The notes beneath the pieces were generated by a model that made no database searches, had not been told where the DNA came from, and saw nothing but the letters and a program-made list of their open reading frames with translations. Positions 1 through 6,151 of a stretch of DNA of 64,000 nt are shown here, piece by piece. The position numbers and the translations under genes are program-made. The DNA is from Christensenella massiliensis. Lineage in GTDB: Bacteria > Bacillota > Clostridia > Christensenellales > Christensenellaceae. Positions within the stretch are counted from its first letter, which is position 1. Each line of letters opens with the position of its first letter. The stretch covers positions 682,001 to 746,000 of the forward strand of contig LT700187.1 in assembly GCA_900155415.1 (NCBI GenBank), given 5' to 3'.

Positions 1-40
1 TATAAAAACTTCACTTGGGCCTGCTTTTTTCCCCTACATT

Positions 41-55
41 TCAGAATTCTTCTGA
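41..55. promoter_or_regulatory. Perfect inverted repeat upstream of the first small gene
   Basis: TCAGAA-TTC-TTCTGA lies about 65 bases before the ATG at 119. It could be an operator. The AT-rich stretch after it (60-85) may hold a promoter, but no convincing -35/-10 pair is visible, so the role is inferred only from position. Confidence 0.25.
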
Positions 56-118
56 TATATCGTCCGATATTCGGGTATCTATATAGCAACACCGAAAGGA
101 AACAAAGGAGGAACTACT

Positions 119-328
119 ATGGAATATAAAGTAATCATAAGAGACCGCGAAGAAGGCACCGAAAAGTACATTACCGGGCTCAATAAGGCTCAGTCCGAAA
201 AAGAGGCTCTTTCTCAGGCGCGTGATGCTGGCAAATTAGTCTATATCAGCTGGACCGATGCAAACGGCAGGAACGGCTATCTGAACCGCGACGGTGCAAC
301 AGATGTCTGCCCCGGCGAGCCATGGTGA
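119..328 (+). CDS. Small hypothetical protein (69 aa)
   Basis: A 69-residue soluble protein that I do not recognise. The start is well supported: AAAGGAGG at 105-112 sits 6 bases before the ATG. The protein begins with a short beta-strand-like segment, continues with a charged Glu/Lys-rich helix (about residues 20-35) and ends in a Gly/Asn/Asp/Trp-rich tail. It has no signal peptide, membrane segment or Cys cluster. It is a single-gene unit, closed by a hairpin terminator 20 bases after the stop, and it converges on the minus-strand accessory operon to its right. Function unknown; it is judged real from its ribosome binding site and terminator. Confidence 0.6.
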   Translation: MEYKVIIRDREEGTEKYITGLNKAQSEKEALSQARDAGKLVYISWTDANGRNGYLNRDGATDVCPGEPW

Positions 329-347
329 CCGATTCACCCTCTTTCCG

Positions 348-372
348 CAGGATGGCTGAGCCATCCTGTTTT
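348..372 (+). terminator. Intrinsic terminator of the 69-aa gene
   Basis: CAGGATGG, a 5-base loop and CCATCCTG are followed by TTTT. The hairpin sits 20 bases after the stop codon at 328. It could also stop leftward transcription coming from the candidate small RNA at 376-436. Confidence 0.7.
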
Positions 373-375
373 CTT

Positions 376-436
376 ATAACAAAAGAGACCGGAAAAAACC
401 GGTCTCTTTCAGCAGTATTCCCCCACTGCTCCCACA
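376..436 (-). ncRNA. Candidate small RNA, copy A
   Basis: On the minus strand an extended -10 box (TGG-TACAAT, 442-450) is followed by a potential transcript of about 60 nt. Hairpin I is AGCAGT, loop GGGGGAAT, ACTGCT. Hairpin II is AAAGAGACCGG, loop TTTTTT, CCGGTCTCTTT (382-409), followed by a short T-containing stretch, and it looks like a terminator. The same promoter, loop and terminator recur at 49890-49966 just upstream of the second effector-like gene, so the unit is duplicated with that system. No ORF is preserved between the two copies. The transcript is inferred, not demonstrated; the alternative is a leader/attenuator that has lost its gene. Confidence 0.45.
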
Positions 437-441
437 TTAGC

Positions 442-450
442 ATTGTACCA
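442..450 (-). promoter_or_regulatory. Extended -10 promoter of small RNA copy A
   Basis: Minus strand TGG-TACAAT. The -35 region is poor (TGGAAA at 465-470), as expected for an extended -10 promoter. It is overlapped by GTACC-N8-GGTAC (446-463). Confidence 0.4.
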
Positions 451-601
451 CAAAAATGGTACCTTTTCCATGCCGTCTGTGCGACATATTGCCGACATCT
501 TTATTTTTCTGTGCTAAATCGCGGAAATTCCCCGCCGGGCCGTAGCGGCTCCAGAACGCCCCTTTGTTTTCTCCGTGCGGCTCCCGGGAAGCCCTGCTCT
601 T

Positions 602-703
602 TCACATAACGCGTTCCATGCTCTTGTCTGGATTTTGAAAAGCAAAGCACAATATCCCGTATCTGTCCTCGCCAATCACGCGCCGGGCACGTCCTTTCCG
701 CTC
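602..703 (-). pseudogene. Remnant of peptidase-like module (frameshifted)
   Basis: About 33 codons continue in frame after the TGA of the 29-codon ORF to the right. They match the first part of the module at 45713-45988: ERKG-ARRVIG, then GYGILCFAF-NPDKS. Relative to that copy there is a one-base deletion near the NPDKS motif, after which the frame closes. No start codon or Shine-Dalgarno site is evident. It is read as a decayed copy of the same module that is longer in the second island, which links the downstream ends of the two loci. Confidence 0.55.
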
Positions 704-793
704 TCAAATCGTTATCCAAACAGCCAAAATTCCTGCCGCAGCCAGCAAGCTGATCAATAATTTTTTTATCTTTATTATTCTTTCTTTTTTCAT
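704..793 (-). CDS. Possible 29-aa membrane peptide or remnant
   Basis: A short ORF with a Lys/Ile-rich N-terminus and one hydrophobic helix ending AGILAVWITI. The same last ten residues end the 69-aa membrane protein at 45989-46198, and in both places the TGA is followed in frame by the ERKG-ARRVIG module. Compared with that gene the interior is missing. Only a weak ribosome binding site precedes the ATG at 793. It may be an internally deleted remnant rather than a working gene. Confidence 0.3.
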   Translation of the reverse strand: MKKERIIKIKKLLISLLAAAGILAVWITI

Positions 794-809
794 ATATCCG
801 ATTAAAGTC

Positions 810-1844
810 TTAACCCCACTCTGCCTCAAGCCATATTTTTCTTGCCGCCTGCACCCGTTTATCCTCCATATTACCCGCAAACCGCAGCTCTCCGTCTGCC
901 GTTACTCCCATCACCAGATTACTGTCGTCTTTGAGCACTACGATATCCTGCCAGTCCTCTATTGCGCTGATATCTATAAAGTCGCTGTCTAATTCTTCAA
1001 TCGCCTTCATCCAATCCGTCACCAGTACGGTCCCATCGCTTCGTATTCCAAAATTCCTGTAATCTCCTCCTACGACTTGTACGACATCTGTCCAGCCATC
1101 AACAGTACATTCTCCATATCTGTTGTCTCCTGCCGCGACTACCGTTCCGTCTTTTTTTAAGCCTAATACACTGTGCGTACCGCAGGCCACCTGTGTAATG
1201 TCTTTCCAATCTTTTATCTCTTCTCTTATCTTTTCATGCGCCTCTTGTTCATCGTCCTCTTTGCAGTCGCATCCATAAACGACTGTACCGTCCTTCTTCA
1301 ACCCCGCAGCCACGTTCATTAGCCCACATGAAATTTCTGTAATATCCTCCCACTCCTCGAAAGAGGGCCATATACATTCTCCTGTATTCCCTACCGTTCC
1401 ATCTTCAAATAAAGCAACGACAGTCTTGTAGCAGGAATCGATCTGCTTCACATCGCGCCAGCTTTCCATACCGTTTAAAAGGTTCTCATTCAATCCCGCT
1501 CCGATTGCGGTACCGTCTTTTCTCAGTCCTGCCACAAACCATCGTCCAAAGGTGATACCACATATATTTTCCCATTCATTGATTTCTTCTGTCCGTTCCG
1601 CTGCCTGCGCAAAGATTTCCCAAAGTTCCGCTTCGTCAGCCGTTCCATGAAGAACATACGTTCCCCGCACAGTTCCGTCTTTCCGGACGACAGCCACACT
1701 ATCTCCCGTTAAAGCGACCCGCTCCCGAAAAGATGTATCCTCCGGTATCGGTCTTGTTTCTCCGGCCGCGGGCGCGCAGCCTGCCAAAGTCCATAGCATC
1801 ATCCCGCATAAGACCATGCAGGCCATACGCTTAATCTTCTTCAT
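810..1844 (-). CDS. RCC1-repeat lipoprotein (copy 1)
   Basis: A 344-residue exported lipoprotein. A basic N-terminus, hydrophobic core and lipobox LAGC (Cys near residue 20) predict lipid anchoring outside the membrane. The mature part is a series of roughly 45-residue units of the form LKKDGTVVA-GDN followed by W-D-I/V, the hallmark of RCC1-like beta-propeller repeats. The ATG at 1844 is preceded by GGGGAGGGA. The gene overlaps the end of the effector-like gene by 14 bases, so the two are probably translationally coupled. A paralogue with an almost identical signal peptide lies at 46250-47248 in the matching place of the second locus. RCC1-type propellers usually bind proteins; whether this one protects against, displays or assists the neighbouring protein is unknown. 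Confidence 0.85.
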   Translation of the reverse strand: MKKIKRMACMVLCGMMLWTLAGCAPAAGETRPIPEDTSFRERVALTGDSVAVVRKDGTVRGTYVLHGTADEAELWEIFAQAAERTEEINEWENICGITFGRWFVAGLRKDGTAIGAGLNENLLNGMESWRDVKQIDSCYKTVVALFEDGTVGNTGECIWPSFEEWEDITEISCGLMNVAAGLKKDGTVVYGCDCKEDDEQEAHEKIREEIKDWKDITQVACGTHSVLGLKKDGTVVAAGDNRYGECTVDGWTDVVQVVGGDYRNFGIRSDGTVLVTDWMKAIEELDSDFIDISAIEDWQDIVVLKDDSNLVMGVTADGELRFAGNMEDKRVQAARKIWLEAEWG

Positions 1845-3486
1845 AACTGTCCCTCCCCTTATATTCGTCAGGTGTAGCCAAATCATGTATTGCTTTTGAA
1901 GCTAATCCAATCAGCGCAAAAGGATCCTTTATCGCATCGATAATATCTATCCCATCGGACATTCCGCTTGCAAGCTTATCTTCCTCCATTGGCGCCCCCA
2001 GCTTGTCATACATGCGTTTATTATAATTGATGAGCGCATCCAGATGCTCCTGTGTAAACGAATCCTTAAATGAATTGAAAGTAATCCCCTCCGAAAGCAA
2101 GGCTGTCTCAAGATTTGCAGTATAAATACTATTTGAAAGACCGCCACCTGCATCCGAATTTCGTACTAACTCGTTAATTGCTCTCATATACGGCGTTCCT
2201 TCCAATTCTGAAAGTTGGATTTCCCCCTCCTCCTCCAAAAGCTTTCTTAACTCGTCCACTTCTTTTCTCGTATAGGCCGGAGGAATATCCCCTTTCGATT
2301 CATCCGGGGAATCGGACGGTATCTCTTTGGAATTAGAATCAGGTGCTTGGGTATTGGACATCTGCACGATTTCATCCGCCTCCGCGACCATTCTTCCGCT
2401 CATGCCGTTCGGCAGCGTTGCGTCCGGGTGCTCGCGCAGATATTCCATCATCTCTTCCGCCCCGCCCGGGAAAAACAGCGGCGCTTCTTCCGTTTCGCCC
2501 TCTTTTTTCCGTGCTGGCTGCGGCTTTACATCTGCCATCAGAAGCTCCGCGCCTGCTCCGCCGATTGTCGGCTGGTTTGCCGCCTCCCGCTCTCCGGCGA
2601 TCCATGCCTCCTGCTGTTTCGGCCCTTCTATCCTGCTAATTGCGTTAAGCCGCCCGCGCCAGTCGAGCCCATCCCATGCGTCCTCTGGGATTTCCTCCGG
2701 CCTTTTGACGATTGCCGGGCCGCTCCATACTGCTCCCGGCGTTTCTCTTCCGGCTCTTCTCTGCGGCTCCGCCTCCGCCGCCCTATGCTCCATCGTCCGC
2801 GGCGGCCACTGCCCGTTCCATACATCCCGCTGTTTATTTCTCCCGTTGATCGTATTATACCCTATTTCTTCTTCCTTTTCCCGTTCTTTTTTCCGCCTCT
2901 CCAATTCCTCCTGTATATACACCATTCTATCATACTGCTCGCTCCCGTTCAGCTTATCCCATCCGCGCGTTCCCTCCACGCGGCTCCGGAAGTCTCCTCC
3001 CTCCGGCAGCCCGAACAGGTCCTCATAGTTCCGGTTGTACCGCTTCTTCCTCCCGAAGCCCTCTGCCACGCCCAGCCGCTGCTCCCGCAGCTCCTTTTGC
3101 GTCTCCTCCAGCGCACGGCTGAATGCCGCGTCTGTCTTCTGCCTGTCCGCTTCCCGCTGCTTTCGTTTCTTTTCATAGTAATCCGCCGCCGTCTCCCCCG
3201 GCTCCAGCTTCACCTGCTTCCACAGCTCTGCGCCTCCTCCCGGCCCTGCCGTGTTCACCCACGTCGGAGCAACTTCCGCTTGGTTTTTCGCCGTTCCGGC
3301 CGTGCTTTTCCACGGTTCGGCCGTCTTTTTTTCCACCCCCGCATATCCGTTCCCCGTTCCGGTCTGCTCCCTTCTTCTCCTTTGCGCCGCTTTCCTCCGC
3401 TGCTCCCGCGCCTCTTTTTCCCGCTGTTCTTTTTCCCTCCTCTCCTTCTGCTCCTCATACCAATTCCTTTTCTTCTCCTTTTTCAT
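1831..3486 (-). CDS. Effector-like protein, copy 1 (constant N-terminus, variable C-terminal tip)
   Basis: A 551-residue protein of no family I recognise. Residues 1-373 are very rich in Arg, Lys, Glu and Gln, with long predicted helices or coiled coil and no signal peptide or membrane segment. They are almost identical, at DNA level too, to the protein encoded at 48038-49864. Residues 374-551 are unrelated to that copy: an acidic Ser/Pro linker, then a globular helical region with a hydrophobic patch near the end (IKDPFALIGLASKAIHDL). The ATG at 3486 overlaps the stop of the regulator gene upstream (ATGA). The sharp switch from conserved to unrelated sequence is what polymorphic toxins show, but no known trafficking domain (LXG, WXG100, Rhs, filamentous haemagglutinin) or nuclease motif is visible. 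A phage-derived structural protein is the main alternative. Confidence 0.75.
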   Translation of the reverse strand: MKKEKKRNWYEEQKERREKEQREKEAREQRRKAAQRRRREQTGTGNGYAGVEKKTAEPWKSTAGTAKNQAEVAPTWVNTAGPGGGAELWKQVKLEPGETAADYYEKKRKQREADRQKTDAAFSRALEETQKELREQRLGVAEGFGRKKRYNRNYEDLFGLPEGGDFRSRVEGTRGWDKLNGSEQYDRMVYIQEELERRKKEREKEEEIGYNTINGRNKQRDVWNGQWPPRTMEHRAAEAEPQRRAGRETPGAVWSGPAIVKRPEEIPEDAWDGLDWRGRLNAISRIEGPKQQEAWIAGEREAANQPTIGGAGAELLMADVKPQPARKKEGETEEAPLFFPGGAEEMMEYLREHPDATLPNGMSGRMVAEADEIVQMSNTQAPDSNSKEIPSDSPDESKGDIPPAYTRKEVDELRKLLEEEGEIQLSELEGTPYMRAINELVRNSDAGGGLSNSIYTANLETALLSEGITFNSFKDSFTQEHLDALINYNKRMYDKLGAPMEEDKLASGMSDGIDIIDAIKDPFALIGLASKAIHDLATPDEYKGRDSYEED

Positions 3487-3989
3487 CCTGTTTGCTCCTT
3501 TCCTTTTTTTCCACCGCGCATGCCTATGCTTCCGGCCCTTTCATATTCTCTCCCGCCTGCAAGCACCCGCAGGATACGATTTCGCAGCCTTTGTGTCTGC
3601 CGCTCGGAATATCCGATTTCCTCCGCGATATCCGCTACATTTTTTCCCTGCGCATACCGAAGCTCTACATACTTTTTTTCTGCCTCATTCAAACCCGCAC
3701 GTTCAAGCTTATCCCGTACTTTGTCGAATTCTGTATACAGCCCTTCCAGCTTTTCTACCGCCCTTGCGATCCGTCCGTCATAAATATCCGCCATCTTCTG
3801 CACGATCCGGCAGACCGGATCATCGTTTTCTCCGCGTTTTCCCCCAATTCCGTCCAGCCGCGGTCCTTTCAGAAATATGTCGATACACGCATATTTTTCA
3901 GCAGTCAGTTCGCGGACCGCCTCCCGGCATTCCTCCGATTTCCGCTTCAGCGCTCCATACTGGAACAACAGCAATTCCGTTTCTTCCAT
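3483..3989 (-). CDS. Phage ArpU/RinA-like transcription regulator (sigma region 4-type HTH)
   Basis: A 168-residue protein. The N-terminal two thirds are helical. Residues about 100-145 form a sigma-70 region 4-like helix-turn-helix (EKKYVELRYAQGKNVADIA followed by YSERQTQRLRN). This matches the small late-gene regulators of Firmicutes phages, which bind DNA and activate late promoters. The C-terminus is a basic tail. RBS GGGGAG lies before the ATG at 3989. Its stop overlaps the start of the effector-like gene, so both are on one transcript. The second effector copy keeps only the last few codons of this gene as its 5' flank, showing that the regulator was lost there. Confidence 0.75.
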   Translation of the reverse strand: MEETELLLFQYGALKRKSEECREAVRELTAEKYACIDIFLKGPRLDGIGGKRGENDDPVCRIVQKMADIYDGRIARAVEKLEGLYTEFDKVRDKLERAGLNEAEKKYVELRYAQGKNVADIAEEIGYSERQTQRLRNRILRVLAGGREYERAGSIGMRGGKKGKEQTG

Positions 3990-4001
3990 ATTATGTCTCC
4001 C

Positions 4002-4250
4002 CTACCGTCTCCTCATGTTCTCAAAATATGCAATCGTCCGTTCACATTCCCGAATCTCCGTATCATAGTGATCCAACACATCCTCCTTCAGTTCTATGCT
4101 GAGGCCCATAAATTCCTCCACATCCCGTCTTTCATCCTCCAGCATATACAGGCGCTCCTCCGCTTCCTCCTGCCGGGCGCATAGCTCGCGTGGATATTCC
4201 TCGCCTGTTGCCATATAATTTCTGATATACGGCGCGTCTCCAATCTTCAT
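4002..4250 (-). CDS. Small coiled-coil protein (82 aa), unknown function
   Basis: The start at 4250 is chosen over upstream in-frame codons because GGAGGG lies 6 bases before it. The protein is highly charged and helical (Glu/Arg-rich from residue 20 to the end), soluble and without Cys. It lies second in the minus-strand operon, 12 bases ahead of the ArpU-like gene. Small proteins of this kind are common in phage regulatory operons, but I do not recognise the family. Confidence 0.6.
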   Translation of the reverse strand: MKIGDAPYIRNYMATGEEYPRELCARQEEAEERLYMLEDERRDVEEFMGLSIELKEDVLDHYDTEIRECERTIAYFENMRRR

Positions 4251-4348
4251 TTCGTACCCTCCTTTCTCTCTCTTTTCACTTCCTGCCGTTTTCCTTTGTT
4301 TGCGATCTTCACGAGCGTCAGATCGAGTTCCCGCTTTTTTCTTTTCAT
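4247..4348 (-). CDS. Possible 33-aa basic leader peptide
   Basis: An ORF of 33 codons beginning MKRKKREL, with a third of its residues Lys or Arg. TTGGAGGGAAT stands directly before its ATG at 4348, and its TGA overlaps the ATG of the 82-aa gene (ATGA). This makes it the first translated unit after the operator region. It may act by coupling translation rather than through a peptide function. Low certainty because of its length. Confidence 0.4.
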   Translation of the reverse strand: MKRKKRELDLTLVKIANKGKRQEVKRERKEGTK

Positions 4349-4357
4349 ATTCCCTCC

Positions 4358-4446
4358 AAATATTAATTTTACTAATATTAGTTAAGCTAATATTATCACC
4401 TGCCTCCTCGTCTGTCAACGAAAAATATTAATTTAACTAATATTTG
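4358..4446. promoter_or_regulatory. Clustered TAATATT operators between divergent genes
   Basis: The intergenic DNA carries three related dyads or half-dyads: TAATATTAG-TTAAG-CTAATATTA (4372-4394), AAATATTA with TAATATTA (4358-4380), and AAATATTA-ATTTAAC-TAATATTT (4423-4445). A further TCTAATATTCG (4510-4520) lies just before the repressor gene. Repeated AT-rich dyads between divergent promoters are the usual binding sites of a phage-type Xre repressor, so the product of 4534-4860 is the likely ligand and would control both directions. Confidence 0.65.
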
Positions 4447-4533
4447 TTGCGTTGAAAAAATATTTCTCTTTCAGTAAAATAGAAACATAAGTAAAATTGA
4501 TATAAGTATTTCTAATATTCGAGGTGTTCCCCC

Positions 4534-4860
4534 ATGAATCGAATCAAAGAATTGCGCACCGCAAAAGGTCTGAAGCAGACCGATCTGGCAAAGCGGCTCG
4601 GCGTAACGCAGGGCGCCCTTTCCGGCTGGGAAAATGAAAATTATGAGCCCGACATCAAGGCTCTGAAAAAAATGTCTGAAATCTTCGGCGTTTCGGTAGA
4701 CTATATCCTCTGTCTGACAGATACCGCCGCACCCGCAGATACGCCGTCTGAAACGCTGGTCGCCCTCTCCGCGCCTAAGGGCTACGACCGTCTTACAGAA
4801 GACGAACGCCGGGAGATCGAAGAGATCATCGCGATCTATAATAAGCGTAAAGATTCCTGA
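4534..4860 (+). CDS. Xre/CI-like repressor (108 aa)
   Basis: An N-terminal helix-turn-helix of the Xre/lambda-CI type covers residues 1-62 (KGLKQTDLAKRLGVTQGALS is the HTH core). A short linker and an acidic helical tail follow. There is no LexA-like autoprotease domain, as in ICEBs1/phage ImmR-type repressors that are removed instead by an ImmA protease; such a protease gene follows directly. The start is preceded by GAGGTG, and the spacer holds TTCCCCC directly before the ATG, which is unusual (see the small RNA pairing). The gene faces the effector operon across repeated operators. Confidence 0.85.
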   Translation: MNRIKELRTAKGLKQTDLAKRLGVTQGALSGWENENYEPDIKALKKMSEIFGVSVDYILCLTDTAAPADTPSETLVALSAPKGYDRLTEDERREIEEIIAIYNKRKDS

Positions 4861-4872
4861 AAAAATTTTTTA

Positions 4873-4918
4873 GAATCGACACGAATCGACATAAAAAGAC
4901 ATTCCCCCCTGCTATAAT
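4873..4918 (+). promoter_or_regulatory. Direct repeats and -10 box before the protease gene
   Basis: GAATCGACA occurs twice at a 10-base period, followed by a weaker third unit ending AAAAAGACA (4873-4901). A good -10 box TATAAT lies at 4913-4918, with no clear -35 at 17 bases. The phased repeats could replace the -35 by binding an activator, or form an operator. The protease gene may therefore have its own promoter. Confidence 0.35.
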
Positions 4919-4965
4919 AATCTCACAGACACAGCGGGCCAGAGTGCCTAAAAGGGGTGGAAATT

Positions 4966-5421
4966 ATGTTGCGCGAAATTTTAGAGGAAGAACTTCGGGA
5001 AAACGGGATAACCCTTGAGACCTACACGTTCCGCAGCGGTTTTAACGCGCTCACAGTAGGCAAAACGATCCTGATCAGCAGCAGCCTCGAAAGCACGGCG
5101 CAGAAAAATGCCGTTACGGCGCACGAGCTTGGTCATCAGCACACCTGCGCCATCAATCTGCTGGACGCTGAAACGCATATCCAGAATAAATATGAATATA
5201 TGGCGGACCGTTGGGCCGCCCAGAAGGTCATGCCTCTCGAAAAGCTGTTCGAGGGCTTCAAGCGCGGCCTGCGTACCATGCAGGAATTCTGTGAATTTCT
5301 CGAAATAGACGAAGATTTTTTTCGCCGCAGTCTCGCCGTTTATTCCAAAATATACGGCGCGTCGCACGTCTATAAAGGCCATCTGTTCCAGTTCGACCCG
5401 CTCAATATCCACGACCTGTAG
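4966..5421 (+). CDS. ImmA/IrrE-family metallopeptidase
   Basis: A 151-residue protein with the zinc-protease motif HELGH (about residues 45-49) and a downstream ADRWAA helix in the position of the third ligand region of ImmA/IrrE (DUF955) peptidases. These proteases cleave the ImmR-type repressor encoded next to them and so relieve repression of a mobile element. The ATG at 4966 is preferred to GTG 4957 because AAAGGGGTGG fits it as ribosome binding site. It lies about 100 bases after the Xre gene on the same strand and ends in a strong terminator. Confidence 0.85.
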   Translation: MLREILEEELRENGITLETYTFRSGFNALTVGKTILISSSLESTAQKNAVTAHELGHQHTCAINLLDAETHIQNKYEYMADRWAAQKVMPLEKLFEGFKRGLRTMQEFCEFLEIDEDFFRRSLAVYSKIYGASHVYKGHLFQFDPLNIHDL

Positions 5422-5456
5422 GTCTTTTGATGCACGGCGCGCTTCATTTGTCAGCC

Positions 5457-5487
5457 AAAAAGGCGAAGGAGCTATCCTTCGCCTTTT
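5457..5487. terminator. Bidirectional terminator between immA-like gene and nrdG
   Basis: AAAAGGCGAAGGA, loop GCTA and TCCTTCGCCTTTT form a stem of 13 base pairs with A/T runs on both sides. It serves the + strand protease gene and the minus-strand nrdDG operon. Confidence 0.85.
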
Positions 5488-5491
5488 CATT

Positions 5492-6151
5492 TCAGCACCG
5501 TGCAGTCACATTGGGCTGGACTCCCTTCAGCGCTTCCGCTATCCGCCCAATATCCTGCGGCGTATAAACACGCAGCTTTTCGATCCGCACCGGGCGGTAC
5601 AGCTGCAAAGCATAAAGGGGCAAAAGCGGCACGTCCTCCGCCATCTCCCGCAGCTCCGCTTCGCTGATCTCGGGGATCACGGTCGTCCGCAGCTCCCATT
5701 CGATCTCCGAGGCCCGCAGCAAGCCAAGCGTCTCCAAAAAGCCGTCCGCTCCGGCCCCGCAGATTTCCGGATAGCGGGAAAACGGCGCTTTATAGTCCAT
5801 CGCAACATAATCCACAAGCCCGCCGTCAAGCAGCCTGCCCACCGCCTCCGGATCGCTCCCATTGGTGTCGAGCTTCACATCGTAGCCAAGCCCCTTCAGC
5901 GTGCCCGCAAACTCCGCGAGGTCCTTTTGCAGGGTTGGCTCCCCGCCCGATATCACGACCCCGTCGAGCAGGCCCGCACGTTTTTCAAGGAAACGCAGCA
6001 CCTCGCCGTCTTCCATAAGCTCGGCGGCGCCGAGCAGGGCCCTGTTATGGCAAAAACTGCAATCATAGTTGCAGCCCGCCGTAAATACCACCGCCGCAAG
6101 CCGGTGCGGGAAATCGATGGTAGCCGTTTTCAGCAGTCCCGCGATGTTCAA
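5492..6151 (-). CDS. nrdG: Anaerobic ribonucleotide reductase-activating protein
   Basis: A 219-residue radical SAM enzyme. The cluster motif CNYDCSFC (CX3CX2C) near residue 27 binds the 4Fe-4S cluster that cleaves S-adenosylmethionine. A GGEPTLQ motif follows. It installs the glycyl radical on NrdD. The start overlaps the nrdD stop (ATGA), giving coupled translation and fixing the pairing. It resembles the YjjW/NrdG-like activators of Clostridia that act with class III reductase. It is the second gene of a cobalamin-riboswitch-controlled operon. Confidence 0.9.
   Translation of the reverse strand: MNIAGLLKTATIDFPHRLAAVVFTAGCNYDCSFCHNRALLGAAELMEDGEVLRFLEKRAGLLDGVVISGGEPTLQKDLAEFAGTLKGLGYDVKLDTNGSDPEAVGRLLDGGLVDYVAMDYKAPFSRYPEICGAGADGFLETLGLLRASEIEWELRTTVIPEISEAELREMAEDVPLLPLYALQLYRPVRIEKLRVYTPQDIGRIAEALKGVQPNVTARC

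Noticed and set aside
2327-3783. Long + strand reading frames opposite the effector-like gene (also near 48755-50530)
   Set aside because: They are antisense to the Arg/Glu-rich minus-strand gene, lack ribosome binding sites and give Ser/Pro/Arg-rich low-complexity peptides. They are long only because of the codon bias of the true gene.
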